Positions 40,171 through 49,790 of a DNA stretch of 64,000 nt are shown here, piece by piece. Source of the stretch: an uncultured Nitrospirota bacterium (GTDB lineage Bacteria; Nitrospirota; Nitrospiria; Nitrospirales; UBA8639); NCBI GenBank assembly GCA_937139405.1, contig CAKZPV010000008.1, forward strand, positions 170,001-234,000, in the 5' to 3' direction. How positions within the stretch are numbered: position 1 is the first letter of the stretch; every line of letters begins with the position of its first letter. The translations under genes and the position numbers were made by a program. The notes beneath the pieces were generated by a model. That model saw nothing but the letters and a program-made list of their open reading frames with translations, ran no database searches and was not told where the DNA came from.

Positions 40171-42387
40171 TTAACCAATTGCCCCCAAAGCTAACCTCTC
40201 ACCCCATTTCTGAAAAAGCGTTTCTTTAAGAGCCTGGTGTTCGGGCAACGATAAATCTGGATCATGTTGCAATAATTGCCCTGCAAATTCTCTTGCTTTC
40301 GATAAAAGATCAACATCTCTGGTCAAATCTGCAACACGGAAAACAATCTCTCCCCATTGCTGAACACCCAAGACTTGCCCTGGCCCTCGAATCTTTAAAT
40401 CTTCTTCGGCTAACGCAAAACCATCATCTAATTGCGCAAACACTGCAAGCCGTCGCTTGGCTGTCGATCGAGAATGCTCTGCGGAAGAAGAACGACGATC
40501 CAGGCTCTGACGACGACCTTGAGAACATTCAAGGGTCAACGACGTTTGTTGTTCATATGAAGGAATCCTTCCTAATGAATGAATAAGCAAACAATGGCCT
40601 TGATATTCACCGCGACCGACCCGACCTCGCAATTGATGAAGTTGCGCTAAACCAAAGCGTTCCGCATGCTCAATAAGCATCACTGTGGCATTGTGAACAT
40701 CCAATCCAACTTCGACGACCGTCGTCGCCACCAAAAGATCAATCTCTTTTTTCTGGAATTGAGTCATCACCGATTGTTTTTCGCGAGACGAGAGACGTCC
40801 ATGCAGGATACCGACTCGAAACGAGGCAAACTGCTCACGTAAATCATCGAACGCTTCTATGGCTGCTTGCAAATCCACTTTTTCTGATGGCTCGACCAGA
40901 GGGTACACCACATAGGCTTGCCGCCCCTCCTCTAATTCATGCCGCAAGAGTTGATGCGCTCGCGCACGATTTTTGTGCTCAAACATCTTCGTTTGTATAG
41001 ATTTTTTACCAGGCGGGAATTCATCAATGACGGACACAGCTAAATCGCCATACCACGTCATGGCCAAGGTTCGCGGAATAGGCGTGGCCGTCATCACCAA
41101 AACATCTGGTTGCCACGAGGCCTTTTCACGAAGGATTGCCCGTTGCAACACCCCAAATTTATGCTGCTCATCCACAATAACCAATCCTAATTTGGCAAAT
41201 TCGACATCTGGCTGTAATAAAGCATGCGTTCCAACCACTACCTGCACGCCACCCGATTGCAGGCCATCAAGAATCACAGTTCGCCCCCTCCCGGCTTGGC
41301 CTCCTTTCAATAACGCACTTGAAATGTGGAGCGCATCAAAATACGGTTTCAATGACCAATAATGTTGCTCACTCAATACTTCTGTTGGAGCCATAAGGGC
41401 AGTCTGGCACCCAGAACCACAAGCCATTACCATAGCGTGAAGCGCCACGATGGTCTTCCCACACCCCACATCACCTTGAAGCAATCTATTCATACAGATT
41501 GGTTGACTCATATCTTCGGAAATTTCGCGAATAACCCGTTCTTGTGCTTTTGTGAGAGAAAACGGCAAAACGGTCTTCAGCCGCTTGTTCAACGCATGCT
41601 GCTTGGAAAATGCCATACCAGGAGCAGCTGTCACCTGACGACGTCGTTTTATCGCCAGCGCCAACTGTAGAAGTAACAATTCCTCAAACGCTAACCGCTG
41701 ATGCTCAGGAGTAGCATGTTGATTTAACAAAGGTACCGATTGCTGAGGATCGGGAGCATGTAAGACCGGTAGTGCCTTGGATAGGGTTGGAAGTCGTAAT
41801 TGCTCTCGCATGTTGTTGGGCAAAATCTCTCTAAGTTGTTGACCATAATGCTGAAAGATCGATTGCATGATCCTGCGGAGTTGCTTTGAGCTCAGCCCGT
41901 GAGTCTCATGATAAATGGGGATAACCCGCCCTCCAGAGTCCTGCCCAGGATCCTCACCCTCCAAAATTTCGTACTCAGGGCCACGCATAGCCATAGGAGA
42001 AAGACCGCTGGGGTTGGGACTGACGGTTCCCGTCAATAGCACAGCTACCCCTGGCACAAAGGTATTTTCCAAATAGGGTTGATTGAAAAACACACAATCA
42101 ATGAAACCCGTTTCATCGCGAACGGTCATAGTCGCCACTACGAGACGGCGACGAGAGGTTGTGTGTATCTGACATCGTGCCACTAATCCCTTTATGGTCG
42201 TTTTCATTCCTGGGAGGAGATTTCCAATGGGAAGTATTTCCAAGCGATTGTCGTAACGCCAAGGTATGACCCAAAAGGCATCTTCGACAGTGACAATACC
42301 TAATTTCTCTAATAATCGAGCCCGACGAGGTCCGACCCCTTTGGCATATTGAATGGGTGTGTTCCAAAGAGGGGCTTCAGGTACCAT
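40171..42387 (-). CDS. recG: ATP-dependent DNA helicase RecG
   Basis: Branch-migration helicase that remodels stalled forks and Holliday junctions. N-terminal wedge OB domain (about 60-170), helicase motif I GDVGCGKT, DEQHKFG (motif II, DEQH), TATPIPRTLA (motif III), the GRLSSREK and RVGRGEYQGHCLL segments (V-VI). Between motif VI and the conserved DGFALAEEDLKIRGPG there is an extra Ser/Arg/Gln-rich stretch of about 45 residues (IPSYEQQTSL, RRSSSAEHSRSTAKRR) not usual in RecG. 738 residues overall. It is monocistronic here. Confidence 0.94.
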   Translation of the reverse strand: MVPEAPLWNTPIQYAKGVGPRRARLLEKLGIVTVEDAFWVIPWRYDNRLEILPIGNLLPGMKTTIKGLVARCQIHTTSRRRLVVATMTVRDETGFIDCVFFNQPYLENTFVPGVAVLLTGTVSPNPSGLSPMAMRGPEYEILEGEDPGQDSGGRVIPIYHETHGLSSKQLRRIMQSIFQHYGQQLREILPNNMREQLRLPTLSKALPVLHAPDPQQSVPLLNQHATPEHQRLAFEELLLLQLALAIKRRRQVTAAPGMAFSKQHALNKRLKTVLPFSLTKAQERVIREISEDMSQPICMNRLLQGDVGCGKTIVALHAMVMACGSGCQTALMAPTEVLSEQHYWSLKPYFDALHISSALLKGGQAGRGRTVILDGLQSGGVQVVVGTHALLQPDVEFAKLGLVIVDEQHKFGVLQRAILREKASWQPDVLVMTATPIPRTLAMTWYGDLAVSVIDEFPPGKKSIQTKMFEHKNRARAHQLLRHELEEGRQAYVVYPLVEPSEKVDLQAAIEAFDDLREQFASFRVGILHGRLSSREKQSVMTQFQKKEIDLLVATTVVEVGLDVHNATVMLIEHAERFGLAQLHQLRGRVGRGEYQGHCLLIHSLGRIPSYEQQTSLTLECSQGRRQSLDRRSSSAEHSRSTAKRRLAVFAQLDDGFALAEEDLKIRGPGQVLGVQQWGEIVFRVADLTRDVDLLSKAREFAGQLLQHDPDLSLPEHQALKETLFQKWGERLALGAIG

Positions 42388-42540
42388 GGAAAATCAAGAA
42401 ATCACTAACCAGCAGATGATTGAGAACACATGCTGAGCTCGCGACGGTCAGATTGTGAACACAACGCCGTAGCTATCGTGGATTGCGAAATTTATCAAAA
42501 AAGACAGCCAAACTGCTCAACTTCTTTTATTTCAAGCCAA

Positions 42541-42569
42541 TTGCATGTACAATACCACCTGTGATAACA
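42541..42569 (+). promoter_or_regulatory. Possible promoter of rpmB
   Basis: TTGCAT (42541-42546), 17-base spacer, ATAACA (42564-42569), about 50 bases before the rpmB start. The -10 matches the consensus only partly. Confidence 0.3.
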
Positions 42570-42620
42570 CATCCACGTTAACCATTTCTGATTGAATCTA
42601 AAAATTCCAGGGAGCGTACG

Positions 42621-42812
42621 ATGGCTTTTTCATGTGAAGTGTGTGGGAAAAACCGATTAGTCGGCAATAATGTCAGTCACGCGAATAACCGCACCAAGCG
42701 TGTGTTTCGCCCTAACCTTCGGACTGTTCGAGCTTTGGTCAAAGGTGCTGCAAAAAAAATCAAAGTCTGCACTCGCTGTCTTCGATCGGGGTTTGTGCAA
42801 AAAGCAGTTTGA
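42621..42812 (+). CDS. rpmB: 50S ribosomal protein L28
   Basis: 63 residues. It has the zinc-binding form with CEVCGK at the start and CTRCLRSG near the end, and the central [15 protein letters not shown] segment typical of bL28. Stands alone ahead of lnt, with no rpmG. Confidence 0.95.
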   Translation: MAFSCEVCGKNRLVGNNVSHANNRTKRVFRPNLRTVRALVKGAAKKIKVCTRCLRSGFVQKAV

Positions 42813-42911
42813 GAAGCCTTAAATCAATCTAAGCGATCCCGTCCCAGCAAATAAGTCCAATTTCCTAACTCTCCTTGGTACTAGCCTCCTGTTCGTTGAT
42901 ATCCTCTGGTT

Positions 42912-44480
42912 GTGCAACCAACCCCTCTCACTCGCATCATTGCTGTCAGTCTGACTGGGCTGATTCATCCACTCTGTTTTCCTCATTTTGACTTCGGGTG
43001 GTTAGCGTGGGTTGTCCTTGTGCCCCTGCATTGGGCGCTAAATGGATTACACCAGGGAAAAGCTTTTCAGTACGGCTGGCTTGCCGGCACCATCGCTTTT
43101 ACGGGAACCATTCCTTGGGTCATTACCGCTATGAATCAATTTGGCCAGATACCTTTGGTGGTCAGTGCTCTCTTGATGCTTTTATTGGCCACCTATTTGG
43201 GACTTTTTGTGGGAGGGTATGCTTGGGGATTCGCTCGCTTACATCAGCGATATTCTGGATGGCTATGGCTAGGTGCACCTTCCCTGTGGGTGTCGCTGGA
43301 ATATCTCCGCACGTATGCATTGAGCGGATTTCCTTGGACACTACTCGGCTATTCTCAATATCAATGGCTGTCAGTTATTCAAGTTTCGGATATGGCCGGG
43401 GTCTATATCGTGTCCTTTTTGATTGTGATGGGCAATGTGGTGATTTCCTCATTACTCAACGTGGTGAGGCTTACAAAAGAACAACATGTATCCTCCTTTC
43501 CCTGGCAACCAGCCTTGGCATTTCTTGTCATCCTAAGTGCGTCCCTCATTTACGGGCAATGGCAGATCAAACAACAAGCCATGTTAGACCAAACAGCCAA
43601 GTCGCTGGCTCTCGGGCTTGTCCAGGCCAACATTTCCCAGGACAAGAAATGGGACCAGACCTACATAGATGAAACACTCAGACGCTATACCACCCTCAGC
43701 CAAAAAACCGGGAAAAACCTTGACCTTCTCATTTGGCCTGAAGCCGCAACTCCGTTTTTCTTTGAAAAGGAACCGGCATACCAAAAAGTTGTCCTTTCAA
43801 TTCTAAGAGATAGTCAGGCCCCATTGCTCTTTGGGAGTCCCACTCTTCGCTTCGAGCCGGACGGCAGCCCATATTTACTCAATAGCGCGTACATGTTGTC
43901 TCCAGAGAAATTGCTCACTGGGCAATACGCCAAACGCCATCTCGTGCCATTCGGCGAATATGTTCCATTAAAATCACTGCTCTTCTTCCTTGAAAAACTC
44001 GTCGTGGGCATTGGCGATTTTAAGCCCGGACAAGGTCCTCTGACACTCCAACTTTCTGATTCATCGGATAACGCTAAGGCATCATTTGGAGTCCCTATTT
44101 GTTTCGAAATCATTTTTCCCGATCTTGTTCGGCGAATGGCTAAGGAAGGCGCCAACTTCCTCGTCACTCTCACTAATGACGCGTGGTTTGGAGACTCAGC
44201 GGCACCATATCAACATTTTTCCATGACCGTCTTCCGTGCTGTGGAAAATCACATAGCCGTCGCTCGTGCCGCGAACACGGGCATTTCTGGTTTCATCGGG
44301 CCTGCTGGACACATCATTGAAAAGACATCCATATTCACTCAGCAAGCCGTGACCGGCTCTATTCCACTTCGCACGTCGGCACCGACAATTTATACTCAGT
44401 ATGGTGATGTCTTTAGTTGGGCTTGTGTTATACTGACAGGATTCTTTTTGATGAGATGTCGATCCAAGATATCGTCGTAA
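42912..44480 (+). CDS. lnt: Apolipoprotein N-acyltransferase
   Basis: Adds the third acyl chain to lipoproteins in the inner membrane. About six transmembrane helices in residues 1-220 precede a nitrilase-like periplasmic domain with the triad Glu (IWPEAATPFF), Lys (AKRHLVPFGEY) and Cys (VPICFEIIFPDLV). 522 residues is normal. The start is GTG at 42912 with only a weak ribosome site. A single-exon plus-strand run continues with prfB, lysS and lolCD, and lolCD act on the lipoproteins this enzyme matures. Confidence 0.93.
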   Translation: MQPTPLTRIIAVSLTGLIHPLCFPHFDFGWLAWVVLVPLHWALNGLHQGKAFQYGWLAGTIAFTGTIPWVITAMNQFGQIPLVVSALLMLLLATYLGLFVGGYAWGFARLHQRYSGWLWLGAPSLWVSLEYLRTYALSGFPWTLLGYSQYQWLSVIQVSDMAGVYIVSFLIVMGNVVISSLLNVVRLTKEQHVSSFPWQPALAFLVILSASLIYGQWQIKQQAMLDQTAKSLALGLVQANISQDKKWDQTYIDETLRRYTTLSQKTGKNLDLLIWPEAATPFFFEKEPAYQKVVLSILRDSQAPLLFGSPTLRFEPDGSPYLLNSAYMLSPEKLLTGQYAKRHLVPFGEYVPLKSLLFFLEKLVVGIGDFKPGQGPLTLQLSDSSDNAKASFGVPICFEIIFPDLVRRMAKEGANFLVTLTNDAWFGDSAAPYQHFSMTVFRAVENHIAVARAANTGISGFIGPAGHIIEKTSIFTQQAVTGSIPLRTSAPTIYTQYGDVFSWACVILTGFFLMRCRSKISS

Positions 44481-44530
44481 AAAGAATCTAGCCTTTCTTC
44501 AATTCAGACATAACGAGAGGAACGCCAGAC

Positions 44531-45653
44531 ATGTTGGAAGACATTCGTGCTCGGATGGAAAAAATTAATGCCCACATCGTAGATTTTCGGAGGTATCTTT
44601 GACCTCCCTCGCCTAACAGCTGAACTCGACGAAATCCAGCAAGAAACTTCCCAACCAGAATTCTGGAACGATCCCCGCCATGCGGCGAAGATCGGACGAC
44701 GTCAAGCCGAACTTGAAGGTCAACTCGATCGGTTACAAAACCTGGAACAACAACGGGATGACCTCCTGGCTATTCAAGATCTGATTGGGCAACAAGGGGA
44801 TTCGGAACTCGAAGCCGAATGGAACCAGGGTATTCAAGTGATTGAAACCGCACTCGAAGCCTGGAGGCTGGAGAAACTCTTGTCTGATGAACATGATCAC
44901 CGCAATGCCATTTTGAGCATCAGCCCAGGTGCAGGCGGAACCGAGTCTCAAGATTGGGCCCAGATGCTTATGCGCATGTATCTTCGATGGGCACAAGAAC
45001 GCAATTTCAACGTGGACACAATTGATCTACAACCTGGCGATGAGGCTGGCATTAAAAGCGCGACTCTGGGCATTGCAGGACCGCTGGCCTATGGCTATTT
45101 GCGTGCCGAAGCTGGCGTACATCGCCTCGTCCGCATCTCTCCATTTGACTCGAATAAACGACGCCATACATCTTTTGCCGCCGTCGGTGTCTATCCCGAA
45201 CTTGACGACGACGTTGAAATTGAAATCGATGACAAGGAGTTACGAATAGATACCTTCCGCTCAGGCGGCGCCGGAGGGCAAAATGTGAATAAAGTGGAAA
45301 CGGCCATCCGCATGACTCATCTTCCAACGGGCATCGTCGTTCAATGCCAAAATCAACGGTCTCAATTACAAAATCGCATTGGTGCCATGCGTGTCATGAA
45401 AGCCAAGCTGTATGAAGTTGAGCAACAGAAAAAGGAAGAAGAATTCCAAAATATCGTCGGTGAAAAAAAGGACATCGCGTGGGGCAGTCAAATTCGTTCC
45501 TACGTCTTTCAGCCCTATCAAATGGTGAAAGATCACCGAACCAATTTTGAGTCAGGAAATCTGGCCGCCGTTATGGATGGCGCACTCGATCCTTTCATTG
45601 AAGCCTATCTCACAATGAAAGCTTCAAGAAATGCGCAAACCTCAACATCATAG
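44531..45653 (+). CDS. prfB: Peptide chain release factor 2 with programmed +1 frameshift
   Basis: RF2 reads UAA and UGA. The ATG at 44531 opens a 23-codon frame ending at an in-frame TGA (44600-44602). The context AGG TAT CTT TGA C is the classical autoregulatory slippery site: an internal Shine-Dalgarno-like AGG, CTT slippery codon, then TGA C, so +1 slippage continues LDLPRLTAELDEI. The rest shows SPF (RISPFDSNKRRH) for stop recognition and GGQ (GGAGGQNVNK) for hydrolysis. Total 373 residues after frameshift. When RF2 is scarce the TGA is read slowly and frameshifting rises. Confidence 0.95.
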
Positions 45654-45713
45654 TCGACCATCTGACAAGAACCAACGGATTCTCTTATTGACTTTTCTCT
45701 CTCTTGAAACGCC

Positions 45714-47201
45714 ATGGATGAATTAAACGAACAGCAACAACAACGGCTCGACAAACTTCACCAACTTCAAGACAAAGGGGTTCGACCCTTCGGAACGAGT
45801 TTTCCGACGACCCATACACTTGAAGCGATTTTGCAAACGTATTCCACGTCAACTAAAGAAGAATTGGGAACGACGCCCGTTCCATGCACCGTTGCAGGGC
45901 GTATCACTGCCATGCGTCGTTTTGGCAAAGCGGCGTTTGCTGGATTGCAGGAAGAAGGGCATCGGCTACAAGTCTATTTAAAAAAAGATGTGCTCGGAGA
46001 CGAAGCTTATGAACTCTGCCAAACATTGGACTTGGGTGATTGGATCGGAGCGGAAGGACGCCTCTTTCGGACCAAAACGGATGAACTGACGGTTGAAGTC
46101 AACACATTAACCTTTCTCACCAAAGGATTACGTCCGCTTCCCGAAAAGTGGCATGGACTGACGGATATCGAAACTCGCTATCGACAACGGTATGTCGATC
46201 TCATTGCCAATCCCACGGTTCATCAGGTGTTTCGTACTCGCAGCCGTATTGTGAATACGATCCGAACTTTCCTCACAGACCGGGGATTTCTTGAAGTGGA
46301 AACGCCAATGATGCACCCCATCCCTGGAGGTGCCACAGCCAGACCCTTCGTCACTCACCACAACACCTTAGATGTCGACCTGTATTTACGGGTCGCCCCA
46401 GAGCTCTATCTCAAGCGCCTCATAGTTGGTGGTTTTCGAAGGGTGTTCGAAATCAATCGTAATTTTCGAAATGAAGGCATTTCCACCATTCATAATCCAG
46501 AATTTACGATGCTGGAATTCTATCAGGCCTATGCTGATTACCATGATCTGATGGACCTGACAGAACAATTATTTCATCAACTCAGCGTCGAAGTCGGCGG
46601 CCATGCCACAGTGGATTACCAAGGGCAACCAATCAATCTGGCTCCGCCTTGGGCCCGTCTTTCTTATTTGAACTCCATTGTAGAAATTGGAAAATTGGAC
46701 AAGGCTGTTCTTTCAGATGCCGACCAAGCGATGAAAGCCGCCAACTCACTGAAAGTGTCTATGCCCCCCAAATCCAGCCATATTGATATTTTGGTGGCAC
46801 TGTTTGAAGAAGTAGTGGAACCACTCCTCATCCAGCCTACATTTATTACGGATTTCCCAATTGAAATTTCTCCATTGGCCAGGAAGAAGGAATCGAATCC
46901 AGCCCTCACCGACCGGTTCGAGTTGTTCATCGGTGGCCGAGAACTTGCTAACGGCTTTTCTGAGTTAAACGACCCAATCGACCAACGTCAACGATTTGAA
47001 GCACAAGTCGCCCTTCGCGACGCCGGAGATGAAGAAGCACAATTCTTGGATGAAGATTTTGTGCGCGCATTGGAATACGGCATGCCGCCTACCGCTGGAG
47101 AAGGCATCGGCATTGATCGTCTCGTCATGCTATTGACCAACCAGGCCTCCATTCGAGATGTCATCCTCTTTCCACAATTGCGACCGGACCATACCGCGTG
47201 A
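45714..47201 (+). CDS. lysS: Lysyl-tRNA synthetase, class II
   Basis: Charges tRNA-Lys. The N-terminal OB fold (about 55-160) binds the anticodon; class II motif 2 reads FRNEGIS..HNPEFTMLEFYQAY and motif 3 is GIGIDRLVMLLT near residue 470. 495 residues is typical. It is followed by lolC with a GTGA overlap. Confidence 0.96.
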   Translation: MDELNEQQQQRLDKLHQLQDKGVRPFGTSFPTTHTLEAILQTYSTSTKEELGTTPVPCTVAGRITAMRRFGKAAFAGLQEEGHRLQVYLKKDVLGDEAYELCQTLDLGDWIGAEGRLFRTKTDELTVEVNTLTFLTKGLRPLPEKWHGLTDIETRYRQRYVDLIANPTVHQVFRTRSRIVNTIRTFLTDRGFLEVETPMMHPIPGGATARPFVTHHNTLDVDLYLRVAPELYLKRLIVGGFRRVFEINRNFRNEGISTIHNPEFTMLEFYQAYADYHDLMDLTEQLFHQLSVEVGGHATVDYQGQPINLAPPWARLSYLNSIVEIGKLDKAVLSDADQAMKAANSLKVSMPPKSSHIDILVALFEEVVEPLLIQPTFITDFPIEISPLARKKESNPALTDRFELFIGGRELANGFSELNDPIDQRQRFEAQVALRDAGDEEAQFLDEDFVRALEYGMPPTAGEGIGIDRLVMLLTNQASIRDVILFPQLRPDHTA

Positions 47202-48484
47202 CCTTACCCTATGAGATGATTATTGGCCTGCGCTACTTACGGGCCAAGCGACGCCAACGCACGATCTCACTGAACACGTTCATTTCTATTGTTGGCATTA
47301 CGTTAGGCGTGGCAGCACTTATTGGAACCCTCGGCATCATGACTGGATTTAAGGAAGATCTTCAGTCAAAAATACTTGGGACCACAGCTCATATCATCGT
47401 CCAGGAACGTGGAACAAATGATATGAAAGACTATCCGAACCTCGTCCAGCAAATCGAAGCTGTTGCCGATGTGGTTGCCGCCTCCCCCTTCATTTTCAAG
47501 CAGGTTCTTATCTCTTCGAAAAGCAGCGTGCAGGGAGTTATCTTAAGGGGAATTCAAGCGGACAAGGAAATTCAAGTCACTGACTTACAAGCGAATATGA
47601 AATTTGGGGATTTGGCAGGCTTAAAAGACCCGTCGCTAGTCCCATCAAAAAAAAGAGGCCACTCGCTCTCTGGACAAACAACCATTCCATCAAAAAATCG
47701 TCCAGGCATCATTCTTGGCAAAGAACTCTCAATGCGGCTCGGTGTGTTTATTGGAGATTCGATTAACGTAGTCTCACCCGTTGGCCCCATTAAATCATTC
47801 ACGATGACGCCAAAGATCCGTCCGTTTACGGTTGTCGGCATTTTCGAATCCGGGATGTTTGAATATGATTCTTCTCTTTCCTATATTAGCTTAGACGAAG
47901 CCCAAAAATTCTTTGGCCTCGGCGATGCCGTGACTGGCATACAGGTGAAAGTGAATGATGTATTCTTGGCACAAGAAATTGGCCTGCGCCTGGAAACTGC
48001 ACTCGGCCTGAACTTTATGGCTCGAGACTGGATGCAACTGAATCGCAATTTATTTTCTGCGTTAAAACTTGAAAAAACCATGATGTTCTTGCTCTTAGTG
48101 CTCATCACACTCGTGGCCTCATTTAACATCGTTGGCACCCTGACGATGATCGTGAATGAAAAACAACGTGAAATCGCGATTCTGAAAGCCATGGGGGCGA
48201 CGCCACTCTCCATCATGAAAATTTTCATGCTCAATGGATTGGTGATTGGATTGGTCGGAACGGGCATTGGCGTGCCGTTAGGCTATTCATTCCTCTGGCT
48301 CATTCAAAACTATTGGACCTTCGATGCATCGGTCTATTACATTTCTCGCATACCTGTCCACATTCTTCCTTTAGATGTCGTGCTCGTCGCGACATCCGCC
48401 ATTCTCATCAGTTTCATGGCAACGTTTTACCCTTCTTGGCAAGCCGCAAAACTCGATCCTGTTAGTGCTCTACGCTATGAATAA
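47198..48484 (+). CDS. lolC: LolC/LolE-type lipoprotein-releasing permease
   Basis: Inner-membrane subunit of the LolCDE ABC transporter that releases mature lipoproteins to LolA. 428 residues: an N-terminal TM (ISIVGITLGVAALIGTLGI) after YLRAKRRQRTISLNTF, a periplasmic domain (about 50-260) and three C-terminal TMs ending YPSWQAAKLDPVSALRYE, the usual FtsX/LolE tail. Starts with GTG overlapping the lysS stop. Only one permease gene is present, so the transporter may be a homodimer (LolF-like) with LolD; that is inference. Confidence 0.92.
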   Translation: MTLPYEMIIGLRYLRAKRRQRTISLNTFISIVGITLGVAALIGTLGIMTGFKEDLQSKILGTTAHIIVQERGTNDMKDYPNLVQQIEAVADVVAASPFIFKQVLISSKSSVQGVILRGIQADKEIQVTDLQANMKFGDLAGLKDPSLVPSKKRGHSLSGQTTIPSKNRPGIILGKELSMRLGVFIGDSINVVSPVGPIKSFTMTPKIRPFTVVGIFESGMFEYDSSLSYISLDEAQKFFGLGDAVTGIQVKVNDVFLAQEIGLRLETALGLNFMARDWMQLNRNLFSALKLEKTMMFLLLVLITLVASFNIVGTLTMIVNEKQREIAILKAMGATPLSIMKIFMLNGLVIGLVGTGIGVPLGYSFLWLIQNYWTFDASVYYISRIPVHILPLDVVLVATSAILISFMATFYPSWQAAKLDPVSALRYE

Positions 48485-49199
48485 CCCCGACGACTCACAA
48501 TCAGCTTCGCCAACTCCGTTGGTGGTCGTCGACAATCTCCAACGATCTTTCCCGATGGGAAACCAAACCGTGCATGTCCTCAACGGCATTACCATGATCA
48601 TAGAACGAGGAGAAATGGTGTCCATTGTCGGAGCCTCAGGAGCAGGGAAAAGCACCTTGCTGCATATTCTCGGCACCTTAGATCGCCCAACACATGGAGA
48701 GGTATTGTTTGAAGGGAAAAACATGTTCAACGTGAGCGAGACCGCACTTGCCAGCTTTCGGAATGAACGGATCGGATTTGTGTTTCAGTTCCATCATCTT
48801 CTTCCAGAATTCACCGCCCTAGAAAACGCCTATCTTCCAGCCCTGATTCAAAAGGTTCCTAAGCACACAGCCATTGAGTCTGCAAAATCACTACTATCGG
48901 AAGTAGGGCTATCTCATCGCTTCGATCATAAACCGGGAGAGTTGTCAGGGGGAGAACAACAACGAGTCGCCGTCGCGCGTGCGCTAATCCGTCAACCTGA
49001 TTTGGTCTTGGCAGATGAACCAACAGGGAATTTAGACACGCACACGGGGGAAGAACTCTTCGCCTTGCTACGAAAGTTAAATGAAAGACATGGGATGGCT
49101 TTTATTATCGTCACCCATAATGAAAAACTCTCCCACCAAACCGATCGTTTGATTCACCTTCAAGACGGCCAAATCCTCGCAGACCGCTACCGCTCTTGA
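48477..49199 (+). CDS. lolD: Lipoprotein-releasing ABC ATPase LolD
   Basis: ATPase partner of LolC. Walker A GASGAGKST, Q-loop FQFHHLLPEF, signature LSGGEQQRVAVARAL and Walker B VLADEPTGNLD are all present. ATG at 48477 overlaps the lolC stop by 8 bases; the longer frame inside lolC is rejected. 240 residues. The 3' quarter of this gene is duplicated, diverged, at 51752-52015 beyond the inserted island. Confidence 0.94.
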   Translation: MNNPDDSQSASPTPLVVVDNLQRSFPMGNQTVHVLNGITMIIERGEMVSIVGASGAGKSTLLHILGTLDRPTHGEVLFEGKNMFNVSETALASFRNERIGFVFQFHHLLPEFTALENAYLPALIQKVPKHTAIESAKSLLSEVGLSHRFDHKPGELSGGEQQRVAVARALIRQPDLVLADEPTGNLDTHTGEELFALLRKLNERHGMAFIIVTHNEKLSHQTDRLIHLQDGQILADRYRS

Positions 49200-49339
49200 T
49201 CGATCAGACGCGGTAATATAACCATCGGTTATATTATGGCCAGTGCATGTCGGATTCAGACTACATGCGGTACCCGCACGCCACCCCGTGCACCGACGCA
49301 TTCATCCAAATAGCCTAATCCCACCCACGCTACCGGTTC

Positions 49340-49545
49340 AGTTCCTGTGCGCCATGTTTTCTTTGCCAGGATCTCCCATTCACACATCACACTAGAGCGC
49401 CAGGCTGACGCAATCCGGAAAAATGAGGCCGTCCGACCGCACTCGCAAAATGCTCGCTCGCCTGGCGGACAGCGAAATCCGAGGATTGTTCCGTTTATGA
49501 GTTCTTTGGTACGTTCGGGCTCAGGCAAAAAGGCTGTTTATAATT
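49340..49545. repeat. Dispersed repeat, copy A
   Basis: Begins 140 bases after lolD. Its core 49421-49526 is identical over 106 bp to 51619-51724 (copy B, direct orientation); homology continues leftward with more substitutions to about 49340 and fades. It contains stop-free short frames on both strands, but the two copies differ in frame outside the core, so a protein is unlikely. No transposase or terminal inverted repeats found. Probably an intergenic dispersed element of the genome. Confidence 0.75.
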
Positions 49546-49790
49546 CTTATACCTCATTTGGTTTGATCCCGATCATTCAACAAAATAGGACAAATTCGAG
49601 TATGAATTATTTTGGTTGACTCGTTTGTCTGGAGTGTCTATTTCTTCAGAGCCTTTAAAGCGTTATGATCTTTTCTTGATAGTGCTTTCATCCATGGTAA
49701 ACGCGTAAAATTATTAAGTGGTCAGGATTTGTTCAAGTATAGTGAAAAAAATAAAAGTCTTGAATATTAGTCTTGTCTCTGAATAGTTTT
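49546..49790. other. AT-rich stretch before the radical SAM gene
   Basis: About 245 bases, clearly AT-richer than the flanking genes. It should contain the promoter of the radical SAM gene. No complete gene seen; a frame ending GTAAACGCGTAA near 49709 could be the remnant of a lost gene but shows no recognisable motif. Confidence 0.4.

Noticed and set aside
49256..49528. 90-codon minus-strand frame through repeat copy A (and a related one in copy B)
   Set aside because: The frames agree only in the 106-bp identical core and differ or stop outside it; no start site. Treated as repeat DNA.
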